DNA of 64,000 bases from Candidatus Peribacteria bacterium (GTDB lineage Bacteria > Patescibacteriota > Gracilibacteria > UBA1369 > LOWO2-01-FULL-3). Positions 23,914 to 31,263 of this stretch are shown here, in pieces. Where the stretch lies: NCBI GenBank assembly GCA_943357285.1, contig CALRGJ010000004.1:33375-97374 (forward strand). The letters are read 5' to 3'. Each line of letters starts with the position of its first letter. The stretch's first letter is position 1. The translations under genes and the position numbers were made by a program. The notes below the pieces were generated by a model that saw nothing but the letters and a program-made list of their open reading frames with translations, did no database searches and was not told where the DNA came from.

Positions 23914-26661
23914 CTATGCTTGAGCTGAGGGTTTTTGCGGTTGTGGTGCTACTGGTTCTGCTGCTGGAGTAGGATTTTGAGCTGGTGTGGTAGCTGTAGA
24001 TTCTGTAGGAGTTGCTGCTGGTGTTCCCTGTTGTGCAGCTAAAATTTGAGCCATAGGGTTCTCAGCTGCTGGTTGAGCAGATCCTGCTTGGTTTGGTAAT
24101 TTACTAGTGTCAACTGGCGCGGAATTTGGATCAATACCAATTCTTGATACGATTTCTTGTTCTACGAATTCCCTCTTACGAGCATGTTTCAATCTAGCGT
24201 ATTCTCTGATGATTTTACCTACCTTAGGATTTTTCTTACTTTCATCCCAGATTGTAGCTACGGAGAATGGTCTGGAAGTTGTATTATTGATGTTTAATTT
24301 CATGTACATCTTGTAGTTCGAGATACTAAGTACGTCCTGTTCTGTAAGAAGTGGGGCGTATTCTTTTGCAAGATATTCCGCATCTTCAGCACCTACCTTA
24401 AATGAAGAAATAGTACCAACGTTACCAAATACGGCGTCACGGATACCTGTAGAGGTGCTACCAAATTTGCTAGTAACTAACTGATTAATATACTGATGCG
24501 CCATGATTAAACTGAGGTGGTACTTTCTGGCCTCGGATAGGATTGAACAGAAACTGTCTGTGGCAAAGTTTTGAAACTCATCCACATACAGGAAGAAATC
24601 GCGACGATCTTTTTCCTCAATATCGGTACGACTCATAGCAGCCATCTGAATACGGGCTACCATTACGAGACCTAAAAGCTGAGTATTTAAATCACCAATT
24701 TTACCTTTGGAAAGTTTAACTAAAAGAATCTTTCCTTCATCCATTACCTTGCGGAAATCAAAGGCAGAATTTTTCTGACCAATGGTGTTTCTCATGATGG
24801 TATTGGTAATAAACGGACCAAATTTGGCACTGAAATACGGGATCATTTCCTGTCTTTCACGTTCACCTGTATTGGCATATTCATGTTCCCAGAAAGATTT
24901 AACTACCGGGTTTGTAACCTTTTTAACTTTGTATTTCATGAAGGCATCATCAACGAACATTCTAGGTACGTCGATAAGAGTTGCGCCTTCTTCGTGATCC
25001 TCCATAAGAGTCAGACAAGCATTACGGAAATAATGCTGGATACGAGGTCCGAAAATTTCATCACCGAAAAGTTTAATAAAAATTTCTGTAGATTGTGAAG
25101 CGGCAAGATCCATTTCTGCTGGAGTTGTAGCTTCAAGGATATTTAAACCCATAGGTCTTTCAACGTCGGCAGGATCAAAAATAATTACATCTTTGGCTCT
25201 TTCTTTTGGAATGTAATCAAGTACTTCTTCCACAAGATCTCCATGAGGATCAATGATGCAGAATCCTTCGCCGTTTACGGCGTCTTGTCTGGCCATGAAA
25301 GATAAAAGTGCTGATTTACCTGATCCGGATTTACCAATGATGTAATGATGACGAGAACGATCTTGCTTCTTCATGTAAATTTCCTTTTTTACACCTCGGT
25401 AGAGGTTATATCCAAGCAAAAGACCTGATGTAGGAGTATCGACAGGCGCAGAAAGTACTTTGTAATCCAACCAACGAATGTTTGGAGTGTAATTGTATTT
25501 ACTGTTTGGAAAATGATAGAGACTTGCAAGCTCGTCTTCACTCATTAGGGATTGTTTTTCACCAAATAAAACCCAGTGATTATCGAGGTTACGATTTTTG
25601 AAATTGCTTAAGAAAAGTAAATCGTTCATCGCATCGATGAAGAATATTCTTTTAGTCTGAAACCAGTTTGAGGCACTATCTTTGAAAAGATTTAATGATA
25701 CTACGATATTGTTTGATATTTCTTCGGCACGTGATTCAGTTTTTCCTGAGCTTAATAGTCTTATAACTGTATCAAAACCTGCTCCTGAAGCCTTTACACC
25801 AATGCTTTTGGCTACTTCTTCTTTTGATTGGAGCATTCTCACATATCCTCCGCCGGCGTCGGCCTTTGGTTCTATTTCCATTTTGTCGTAGCCCAAGAAA
25901 ATTCCTTTTAGAACATTAAGGATAGGACCTATGAATGGAATTTTGAAACCTTCTCCTTTTGGTTTTCCTTTAAAGAAAGCTTCACCAAATTCTTCAGCCT
26001 TTCTGGCCCATTTGTCGTCACGTGGTCTAACCACTATTTGGATGGCGGCTATTTCGTCATCTGCTAAACGTGTAAAAATATTTGTAAGATCGTTTAACGG
26101 ATCGTTTTCGATTGTTTTGTAAGTTTTTATCGGAAACCAATACGGTTTTTCTTCATAGGCATAAAATCCCTTCATTTTTCCTCCAGGTTTTACGAGCTCG
26201 TATGGTTCGCATGGCTGGATATCAGCTGATGGGTAGTATGAAGTGATCTGTTTCTCTACTATTTCTCTGTAATAAATTGGTGTTGTAACGTAGAAGTCTA
26301 TAACTTTTTCGTGCGCTACTAATTCAAATGAAAAAATATTGTTTTTGAAAATTAGAACTCTGAGTTTATTCATAGGATTCAATTCTCTCGTTTCCGATAG
26401 ATTGCGGAAAAACTGAGTCATTATCGCTATTTTCTCTCTGAAATCTTTTTCGGTCTCTTTTTCTTTGTCTTTTTGTGAGTCTTCTCTAGGAAGAATCACC
26501 TTTAGGTAGACCAGATGTTTTGATTGATGATGCTGATATAACCATCTGATCAAATGAAGAAATAGCCAAGCTCCTGCAACGATGGCAAAGGCCCAGATTG
26601 CTAATTGAATGGGATTGGCTTCTATGTACTTCCAGATGTTTAGAAAGAATTCCTGATTCAT
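23914..26661 (-). CDS. VirD4/TraG-like membrane-anchored ATPase (paralog A)
   Basis: A 915-residue protein with an N-terminal transmembrane helix (about 15-40), a long extra domain (about 50-420), then a TraG/VirD4/HerA-type motor: Walker A GKSGSGKSALL (about 437-447) and Walker B FFLYVDEFQNF (about 690-700). The tail (about 850-915) is rich in Ala, Pro, Gln and Thr and probably disordered. Such ATPases couple DNA or protein substrates to a membrane channel. No relaxase or other T4SS component is nearby. A paralog lies at 44821-47295; the motor domains are clearly alike (for example FGPRIQHYFRNACLTLM versus FGPRIQDYFRNGCLTLM). The tail is specific to this copy. Confidence 0.85.
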   Translation of the reverse strand: MNQEFFLNIWKYIEANPIQLAIWAFAIVAGAWLFLHLIRWLYQHHQSKHLVYLKVILPREDSQKDKEKETEKDFREKIAIMTQFFRNLSETRELNPMNKLRVLIFKNNIFSFELVAHEKVIDFYVTTPIYYREIVEKQITSYYPSADIQPCEPYELVKPGGKMKGFYAYEEKPYWFPIKTYKTIENDPLNDLTNIFTRLADDEIAAIQIVVRPRDDKWARKAEEFGEAFFKGKPKGEGFKIPFIGPILNVLKGIFLGYDKMEIEPKADAGGGYVRMLQSKEEVAKSIGVKASGAGFDTVIRLLSSGKTESRAEEISNNIVVSLNLFKDSASNWFQTKRIFFIDAMNDLLFLSNFKNRNLDNHWVLFGEKQSLMSEDELASLYHFPNSKYNYTPNIRWLDYKVLSAPVDTPTSGLLLGYNLYRGVKKEIYMKKQDRSRHHYIIGKSGSGKSALLSFMARQDAVNGEGFCIIDPHGDLVEEVLDYIPKERAKDVIIFDPADVERPMGLNILEATTPAEMDLAASQSTEIFIKLFGDEIFGPRIQHYFRNACLTLMEDHEEGATLIDVPRMFVDDAFMKYKVKKVTNPVVKSFWEHEYANTGERERQEMIPYFSAKFGPFITNTIMRNTIGQKNSAFDFRKVMDEGKILLVKLSKGKIGDLNTQLLGLVMVARIQMAAMSRTDIEEKDRRDFFLYVDEFQNFATDSFCSILSEARKYHLSLIMAHQYINQLVTSKFGSTSTGIRDAVFGNVGTISSFKVGAEDAEYLAKEYAPLLTEQDVLSISNYKMYMKLNINNTTSRPFSVATIWDESKKNPKVGKIIREYARLKHARKREFVEQEIVSRIGIDPNSAPVDTSKLPNQAGSAQPAAENPMAQILAAQQGTPAATPTESTATTPAQNPTPAAEPVAPQPQKPSAQA

Positions 26662-26683
26662 TTGTGTTTTTATTTATCTGATT

Positions 26684-26712
26684 ATTATATCAGAAAAAGA
26701 GCTCTTCTACAA
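26684..26712 (-). promoter_or_regulatory. extended -10 promoter of VirD4-like paralog A
   Basis: On the minus strand TTGTAG (26712-26707), a 17-bp spacer and TATAAT (26689-26684) preceded by TGA, ending 22 bases before the ATG. The -35 box lies inside the terminator hairpin of the upstream glyS unit. Confidence 0.55.
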
Positions 26713-26727
26713 GTGTAGAGGAGCTCT
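26693..26727 (-). terminator. intrinsic terminator of the dtd-glyS operon
   Basis: On the minus strand a 13-bp stem (AGAGCTC and GAGCTCT outer arms, TCTAC/GTAGA inner arms, one wobble) with a 4-base loop, followed by TTTTT. It is 24 bases after the glyS stop. Confidence 0.85.
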
Positions 26728-26751
26728 AATGGTGTTTTTGTCAATCTGTCT

Positions 26752-28137
26752 CTATTTCAACTTTTCTTCAAGGAATTTCTCAATGTCAGTTATGGCGATT
26801 CTTTCTTGGTTCGTGGTATCGCGATCACGAATTGTGACCATATTATCCTTCTCTATAGTGTCGAAATCTACTGTAATGCAATAAGGTGTACCAATTTCAT
26901 CCTGACGGCGGTAGCGCTTACCCACAGCTCCAGATTCGTCGTATTCTACGTTCCACTTCTTGCTTAGGGTCTTGTAGATATCTTCGGCGATCTTAATAAG
27001 TTCAGGCTTCTTGATTAATGGGAAAATTGCGGCTTTTACTGGTGCGATTTTAGGGTCGAAATGCATGATGGTACGTGGTTCTCCTCCGACTGTGTCTTCT
27101 TCGTAGGCATTGATTAAGGCGATAAGTACTGTTCTGTCGGCACCGAAAGATGGCTCAATAACGTGTGGAATGAATTTTTCGTTAGTCATTGGATCTAGAT
27201 ATTCCAATTTTTCTTTTGAAAAAGTTTGGTGTTGAGTAAGATCGAAATCTCCTCTGTAAGCAAGTCCCATCAATTCTCCCCACCCGAATGGAAATTCATA
27301 TTCAATATCGAAAGTCATACTTGAATAATGAGATAGTTCGTCTTTTTCGTGTTCGCGATAGCGAAGGCTATCTTTCTTGATTCCTAGGTCTAGGTACCAC
27401 TGCCAACAAACTTTTTTCCAATCATCAAAAATTCTCTTAATTTCAGATTTATCTTTTGGTGAAACAAAATATTCAATTTCCATCTGCTCAAATTCGCGAG
27501 TACGGAAGGTGAAGTTTCCAGGTGTAATTTCGTTTCTGAAGGCTTTACCAATCTGTCCAATTCCGAAGGGCACTTTCTGGCGGCAGCTTTGTACAACGTT
27601 TTTGAAATTTACGAAAATACCCTGAGCTGTCTCCGGTCGGAGATATACAGCTGTGGATGTTTCTTCTACTACACCTTGATGAGTCTTGAACATTAAGTTG
27701 AATGAACGAGCTTCGGTGAAGTCGCTAGTCCCGCATTTTGGACATTTTAGTTTATTTGCTGTGATTATTTCTGTGACTTCCTTTAACGATTTACCGACTG
27801 CAGCTTCTATTCCGAGATGTTCTTCTATGAGCTTGTCTCCTCTGATTCTTTCCTTGCATTTCTTGCAGTCTATAAGTGGGTCGGAGAATGAGGCTACGTG
27901 ACCTGACGCTTCCCAAACTTTTGGGTTCATTAGTATTCCGGCATCTAAACCTACCATATCATCTCTCTCGCGTACGAAAGTTTTCCACCAAAATTCTTTG
28001 ATGTTTTTTTTGAGCTCGCAGCCGTATGGACCGTAATCCCAGGTATTAGCGAAGCCTCCGTATATTTCTGAACCAGGAAAAATGAATCCCCTTCTTTTAC
28101 ATAGTGCCGCCACTTTCTCCATGATTGTTTGTGCCAT
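26752..28137 (-). CDS. glyQS: glycyl-tRNA synthetase, dimeric class II type
   Basis: Homodimeric GlyRS (461 residues) that charges tRNA-Gly. Class II motifs are present: the N-terminal RRGFIFPGSEIYGG, motif 2 within FRNEITPGNFTFRTREFEQME, and motif 3 with EPSFGADRTV. A C4-type zinc-binding insertion has CKKCKERIR and CPKCGTSDF. The C-terminal anticodon-binding domain spans about 355-461. It starts 9 bases after the dtd stop, forming a dtd-glyS operon closed by a terminator. No T-box leader is present. Confidence 0.96.
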   Translation of the reverse strand: MAQTIMEKVAALCKRRGFIFPGSEIYGGFANTWDYGPYGCELKKNIKEFWWKTFVRERDDMVGLDAGILMNPKVWEASGHVASFSDPLIDCKKCKERIRGDKLIEEHLGIEAAVGKSLKEVTEIITANKLKCPKCGTSDFTEARSFNLMFKTHQGVVEETSTAVYLRPETAQGIFVNFKNVVQSCRQKVPFGIGQIGKAFRNEITPGNFTFRTREFEQMEIEYFVSPKDKSEIKRIFDDWKKVCWQWYLDLGIKKDSLRYREHEKDELSHYSSMTFDIEYEFPFGWGELMGLAYRGDFDLTQHQTFSKEKLEYLDPMTNEKFIPHVIEPSFGADRTVLIALINAYEEDTVGGEPRTIMHFDPKIAPVKAAIFPLIKKPELIKIAEDIYKTLSKKWNVEYDESGAVGKRYRRQDEIGTPYCITVDFDTIEKDNMVTIRDRDTTNQERIAITDIEKFLEEKLK

Positions 28138-28146
28138 ATTCGGTGT

Positions 28147-28593
28147 TTAGTTTAATTTGCTATCAATAATTAGCGTAATTGGACCCTGGTTGACAAGGTG
28201 TACTTGCATATCAGCCCCAAAAACTCCTGTTTGAACTTTTATTCCTTTTTCTTTTAGTTTCTCTATAAACTTGTCGTAAAGTGGTTTTGCCACCTCTGGT
28301 TTTGCAGCTTCAATGAAATCTGGTCTGCGTCCTTTACGACAGCTGGCATATAAGGTGAATTGGGAAATTGCGAGAATTTCCTCGCCAACTTCTATAATAG
28401 ATTTTTCGAAATATTTACCTTCGCTTTCAAATATTCTGAGGTTGGATATTTTCTCGACGAGGTATTCTATGTCTTTCTCTGTGTCGTCGTGGGTAACGCC
28501 TATAAGTAAGACTATGCCGCTTTTGATTTCACCGTGAACTTTGTTTTCTATTTCTACTTTGGCCGGTCCGGACTTTTGTAATACTACTTTCAA
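28147..28593 (-). CDS. dtd: D-aminoacyl-tRNA deacylase
   Basis: DTD removes D-amino acids, and glycine wrongly attached to tRNA-Ala, from tRNA. Both active-site motifs are visible: SQFTLYA (about residue 78) and the Gly-cisPro motif NQGPITLII near the C terminus. It is 148 residues, the normal length. The start codon is TTG (MKVVLQKSG...), as no ATG fits the conserved N terminus. It is followed by glyS 9 bases later. Confidence 0.95.
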   Translation of the reverse strand: MKVVLQKSGPAKVEIENKVHGEIKSGIVLLIGVTHDDTEKDIEYLVEKISNLRIFESEGKYFEKSIIEVGEEILAISQFTLYASCRKGRRPDFIEAAKPEVAKPLYDKFIEKLKEKGIKVQTGVFGADMQVHLVNQGPITLIIDSKLN

Positions 28594-28762
28594 TGTTTTG
28601 AGAATTATTGTGCTGTAAAGTTAGCATGTTGAACGGACTTAGACAACACTTTTGAGGCTAGTTTTTTCCTTTTGTGCTGCTGATTTTCATTATTTAAATT
28701 CGCTAAATTTGCCAAATTTTATTTTAGTTTCAGAATTTAAAGTGCTACTTAATTAATTATTT

Positions 28763-29074
28763 ATGAATAAGGAAATTATATGCTTGAATTCTTGTAAAAT
28801 TAATTTGGATTTTTCATCGAGAAAAATTTTCGTTGATGATGACGCGTTGATTTTGCGTAATAAATTGTTTGAATTGTTTGTGTGTTTTGTAAAGCATTCC
28901 GGAATAGTAGTTACACGAACTCAGTTGTTGGAAGAAGTTTGGGATCGCAATATTTGTTGGCCAACTAATACTTTGGATGTTCATGTTTCTATGTTGCGGA
29001 AGACACTTGGAAAACGTCTTGGCTACGACGTTATTCGTACTGTGCATTGCATAGGATATATTTTTGAAATTTGA
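28763..29074 (+). CDS. orphan OmpR/PhoB-type winged-helix DNA-binding protein
   Basis: A 103-residue protein consisting only of a trans_reg_C winged helix: RTQLLEEVWDRN, TLDVHVSMLRKTLGKRLG and the C-terminal wing with HCIGYIFEI. Response regulators normally have an N-terminal receiver domain; none is present or fits upstream. It may act constitutively or through dimerisation. It ends about 115 bases before the probable start of the sigma4-HARE gene. The 170 bases upstream, shared with dtd, show no recognisable operator. Confidence 0.85.
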   Translation: MNKEIICLNSCKINLDFSSRKIFVDDDALILRNKLFELFVCFVKHSGIVVTRTQLLEEVWDRNICWPTNTLDVHVSMLRKTLGKRLGYDVIRTVHCIGYIFEI

Positions 29075-29125
29075 AAAACTATTAAACAACAAACTATTTT
29101 GGCAAGATACTCAACACCATTTTTT

Positions 29126-29134
29126 TGATATAAT
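29126..29134 (+). promoter_or_regulatory. extended -10 element before sigma4-HARE gene A
   Basis: TGATATAAT with no good -35 at 17 bp. It lies downstream of an in-frame start at 29064, supporting the later ATG at 29190 as the real start. The leader would be about 48 nt, longer than usual here. Confidence 0.4.
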
Positions 29135-29189
29135 TCCAAAATGTTTTTATAATCGACTCAAGTTAAATCCTCTTAACCTCCTAATTCCT

Positions 29190-30269
29190 ATGTATAGCCC
29201 GCAAGTTGCGCCTGTTGTTCAAACAGTTACTGATTTGCATAACCTCGTAGACAATCTTTTGTTGTTACTTTCTGATAAAGAGAAAGTTGTAATCACAAAG
29301 CGTTTTGCTTTGGCTGGTATCACAAGAGCTACGTTGGAAGAAATCGGACAAGAATTTTCTGTCACTAGAGAGCGTGTAAGGCAGATTGAAAAAAATGCTT
29401 TAGCTAAAATGCGTCGCAATGTTTTCAATACAGCTTTGAAAAGTCTTCATGAGTTTGTTGGAAGTATTGTGAGAAAACATGGAGGTATTATGAAATCTGA
29501 AAACTTAATTAATGAGTTGTCAGAAATTTTGCCCAATGATGTAAAAGTAGATGTCAATAATTTGAATTTGTCTTTGGCTTTGCATGACAATTTGGAATGC
29601 GTAGGAAATACAATAAATTTTTATCCTTATGTGAGAGATAAAGCTATTCCGGAATATTCTTTAAAACATGTTTCTGATCAATTAATCAATCAGCTTCATA
29701 AGTATGGAGATGTTAAGGCAATTGATAAGATTCAGGAAGATTTGGGAGGACAACTTAAGCAAAATGATTTTGATCTTCTTAAAGTTAAATCGTTAATTGA
29801 AATAGATAAGAGACTAACAATCCTTGATGATGATTTAGTTGGTTTATTGGAGTGGAGACATATTCATCCTCGCACTTTACGTGATAAAATTATGTTTGTT
29901 CTCAGAGGCGATAAATCTCCTATGCATTTTTCTGCTATAGCTGAGAGAATTGGAAAAGCTGATTTTGATGCGCGTAGAGTAAATGTTCAGGCTGTGCACA
30001 ATGAGCTTATTAGACATGATCAATTCGTTTTGATTGGTCGTGGTATTTATGCTCTTTCAGAATGGGGTTACGAGAAAGGGACGGTTGCGGAAGTTATTGA
30101 AAAGATTCTTAAAGATCATAAAGAGCTCGAACAAGATAAAATCGTTGATTTGGTTTTAAAACAACGCGACGTGAAAAAAATTACTATTGTTCTTGCGCTT
30201 AAGAATGATAGGAAATTTGCACGTATTGGACGTAGAGTTTATAAATTGAAATCTGGTGCCAGGGCCTAG
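29190..30269 (+). CDS. sigma-70 region 4 / HARE-HTH protein (paralog A)
   Basis: A 359-residue DNA-binding protein. Residues about 25-75 are a sigma-70 region 4 helix-turn-helix (LEEIGQEFSVTRERVRQIEK), the part that reads -35 boxes. Residues about 238-300 form a HARE-HTH domain (HFSAIAERI ... VHNELIRHDQFVLIGRGIYAL), as in RNA polymerase delta, followed by a second winged-helix-like repeat ending in RRVYKLK. Sigma region 2 is missing, so it is unlikely to be a stand-alone sigma factor. I start at ATG 29190 because conservation with the paralog at 37988 begins there; an in-frame ATG at 29064 would add 42 residues. It overlaps the convergent TPR gene by four bases. Confidence 0.85.
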   Translation: MYSPQVAPVVQTVTDLHNLVDNLLLLLSDKEKVVITKRFALAGITRATLEEIGQEFSVTRERVRQIEKNALAKMRRNVFNTALKSLHEFVGSIVRKHGGIMKSENLINELSEILPNDVKVDVNNLNLSLALHDNLECVGNTINFYPYVRDKAIPEYSLKHVSDQLINQLHKYGDVKAIDKIQEDLGGQLKQNDFDLLKVKSLIEIDKRLTILDDDLVGLLEWRHIHPRTLRDKIMFVLRGDKSPMHFSAIAERIGKADFDARRVNVQAVHNELIRHDQFVLIGRGIYALSEWGYEKGTVAEVIEKILKDHKELEQDKIVDLVLKQRDVKKITIVLALKNDRKFARIGRRVYKLKSGARA

Positions 30270-31189
30270 ATTTTTATAAATTTTGTTTTATCCTTATCGT
30301 ATTCAGTTTTTAGACCTTGAAGGTTCTTGTTTATTGAATCAACTGCGAGGTCTTTTACTTGATCTTTGTACTTTCCAGTTGAATCTTCCAAGACTTCTTT
30401 AGCTTCCTTGTTTTCGGGATCTACTTTTAAAATTTCTTCGGCTGCTTTCATGGCTTTATCAAACTTTTTTAGTTTAACTAGTGTGTCCAAGTACTTTTCT
30501 CCGCCGTAGACGAATTCTTTTGTTTGAACTATCTCTCCTTCCAGTTTACGAGATTTTATTTGAGATTCTATTTCTTGGATTTTCTTGCTAAATCTATTTA
30601 TTTTTCTTAAATCATCGAGAAAGCTTTCTATTACATCGAATTTGTTTGAGTTTATTAATTCTCTTTTGTCTTCGATTTTTTTTGCGATTAGTTTTTCTTC
30701 ATATTCTGCAACTAAAGTTTTAACAATTTGGTTTCCTGAATTTTCTTTGGTGAGAATATATAGTTCCTCAGTTAGCCGGCTAGGATTTTCCTTTAAAATT
30801 GAATCTAATCTTATGCGTTGATCTTTATTGAATTTTTCATTAAGTTTTTCATATTGTTTTCTGTATGATTTTTCAGCGTCTAGGTATAGGTTTTTTATTT
30901 TAGAATTATTTGGTGAAGCTGCGAGTAGGTTTTTGAGTATTTTTAAAATTTCCAAGTATTTTTCTTCTTTCCAAAGGGGTTTAATTTCTTCGAGTTTGTT
31001 TTTAATTATATTCTCGTTTTCTTCTTCTACAGCCTTTTCAATTCTTTCTTTGATTTTTTCAAATCTTGTTTCGTTTGGATACTGCAAAATTGCCTCTCTG
31101 CAGATGGAAAATGCTTCTTTGAATTTTCTATCATTTAAGAGAGAATTTATTTTTAGTTCTAGTTGGTCGTAGTAAGCAAAATTTGCCAT
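30266..31189 (-). CDS. TPR-like helical repeat protein
   Basis: A 307-residue soluble protein rich in Lys and Glu. TPR-type helix pairs are recognisable at the N terminus (LLNDRKFKEAFSICREAIL), at about 60-95 (WKEEKYLEILKILKNLLAAS) and near the C terminus (VKLKKFDKAMKAAEEILKVD), with coiled-coil segments between them. It is probably an interaction scaffold in the cytosol. It has its own promoter and no operon partner. The partner is unknown. Confidence 0.75.
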   Translation of the reverse strand: MANFAYYDQLELKINSLLNDRKFKEAFSICREAILQYPNETRFEKIKERIEKAVEEENENIIKNKLEEIKPLWKEEKYLEILKILKNLLAASPNNSKIKNLYLDAEKSYRKQYEKLNEKFNKDQRIRLDSILKENPSRLTEELYILTKENSGNQIVKTLVAEYEEKLIAKKIEDKRELINSNKFDVIESFLDDLRKINRFSKKIQEIESQIKSRKLEGEIVQTKEFVYGGEKYLDTLVKLKKFDKAMKAAEEILKVDPENKEAKEVLEDSTGKYKDQVKDLAVDSINKNLQGLKTEYDKDKTKFIKI

Positions 31190-31214
31190 GTTTGAATCAT
31201 AAATCTATCTGGTA

Positions 31215-31243
31215 ATTATACCAGAAAATGGCTTTATTATAAA
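31215..31243 (-). promoter_or_regulatory. extended -10 promoter of the TPR gene
   Basis: On the minus strand TTTATA (31243-31238), a 17-bp spacer and TATAAT (31220-31215) preceded by TGG, ending 25 bases before the ATG. A short inverted repeat TCTGGTA/TACCAGA surrounds the -10. Confidence 0.5.
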
Positions 31244-31263
31244 GGGCTTAGAAGGTCTACTGG

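Noticed and set aside
29064..29189. N-terminal extension of sigma4-HARE A from ATG 29064
   Set aside because: The extra 42 residues are unlike the paralog, are Asn/Phe/Leu-rich as in translated AT-rich DNA, and contain a -10-like TGATATAAT.
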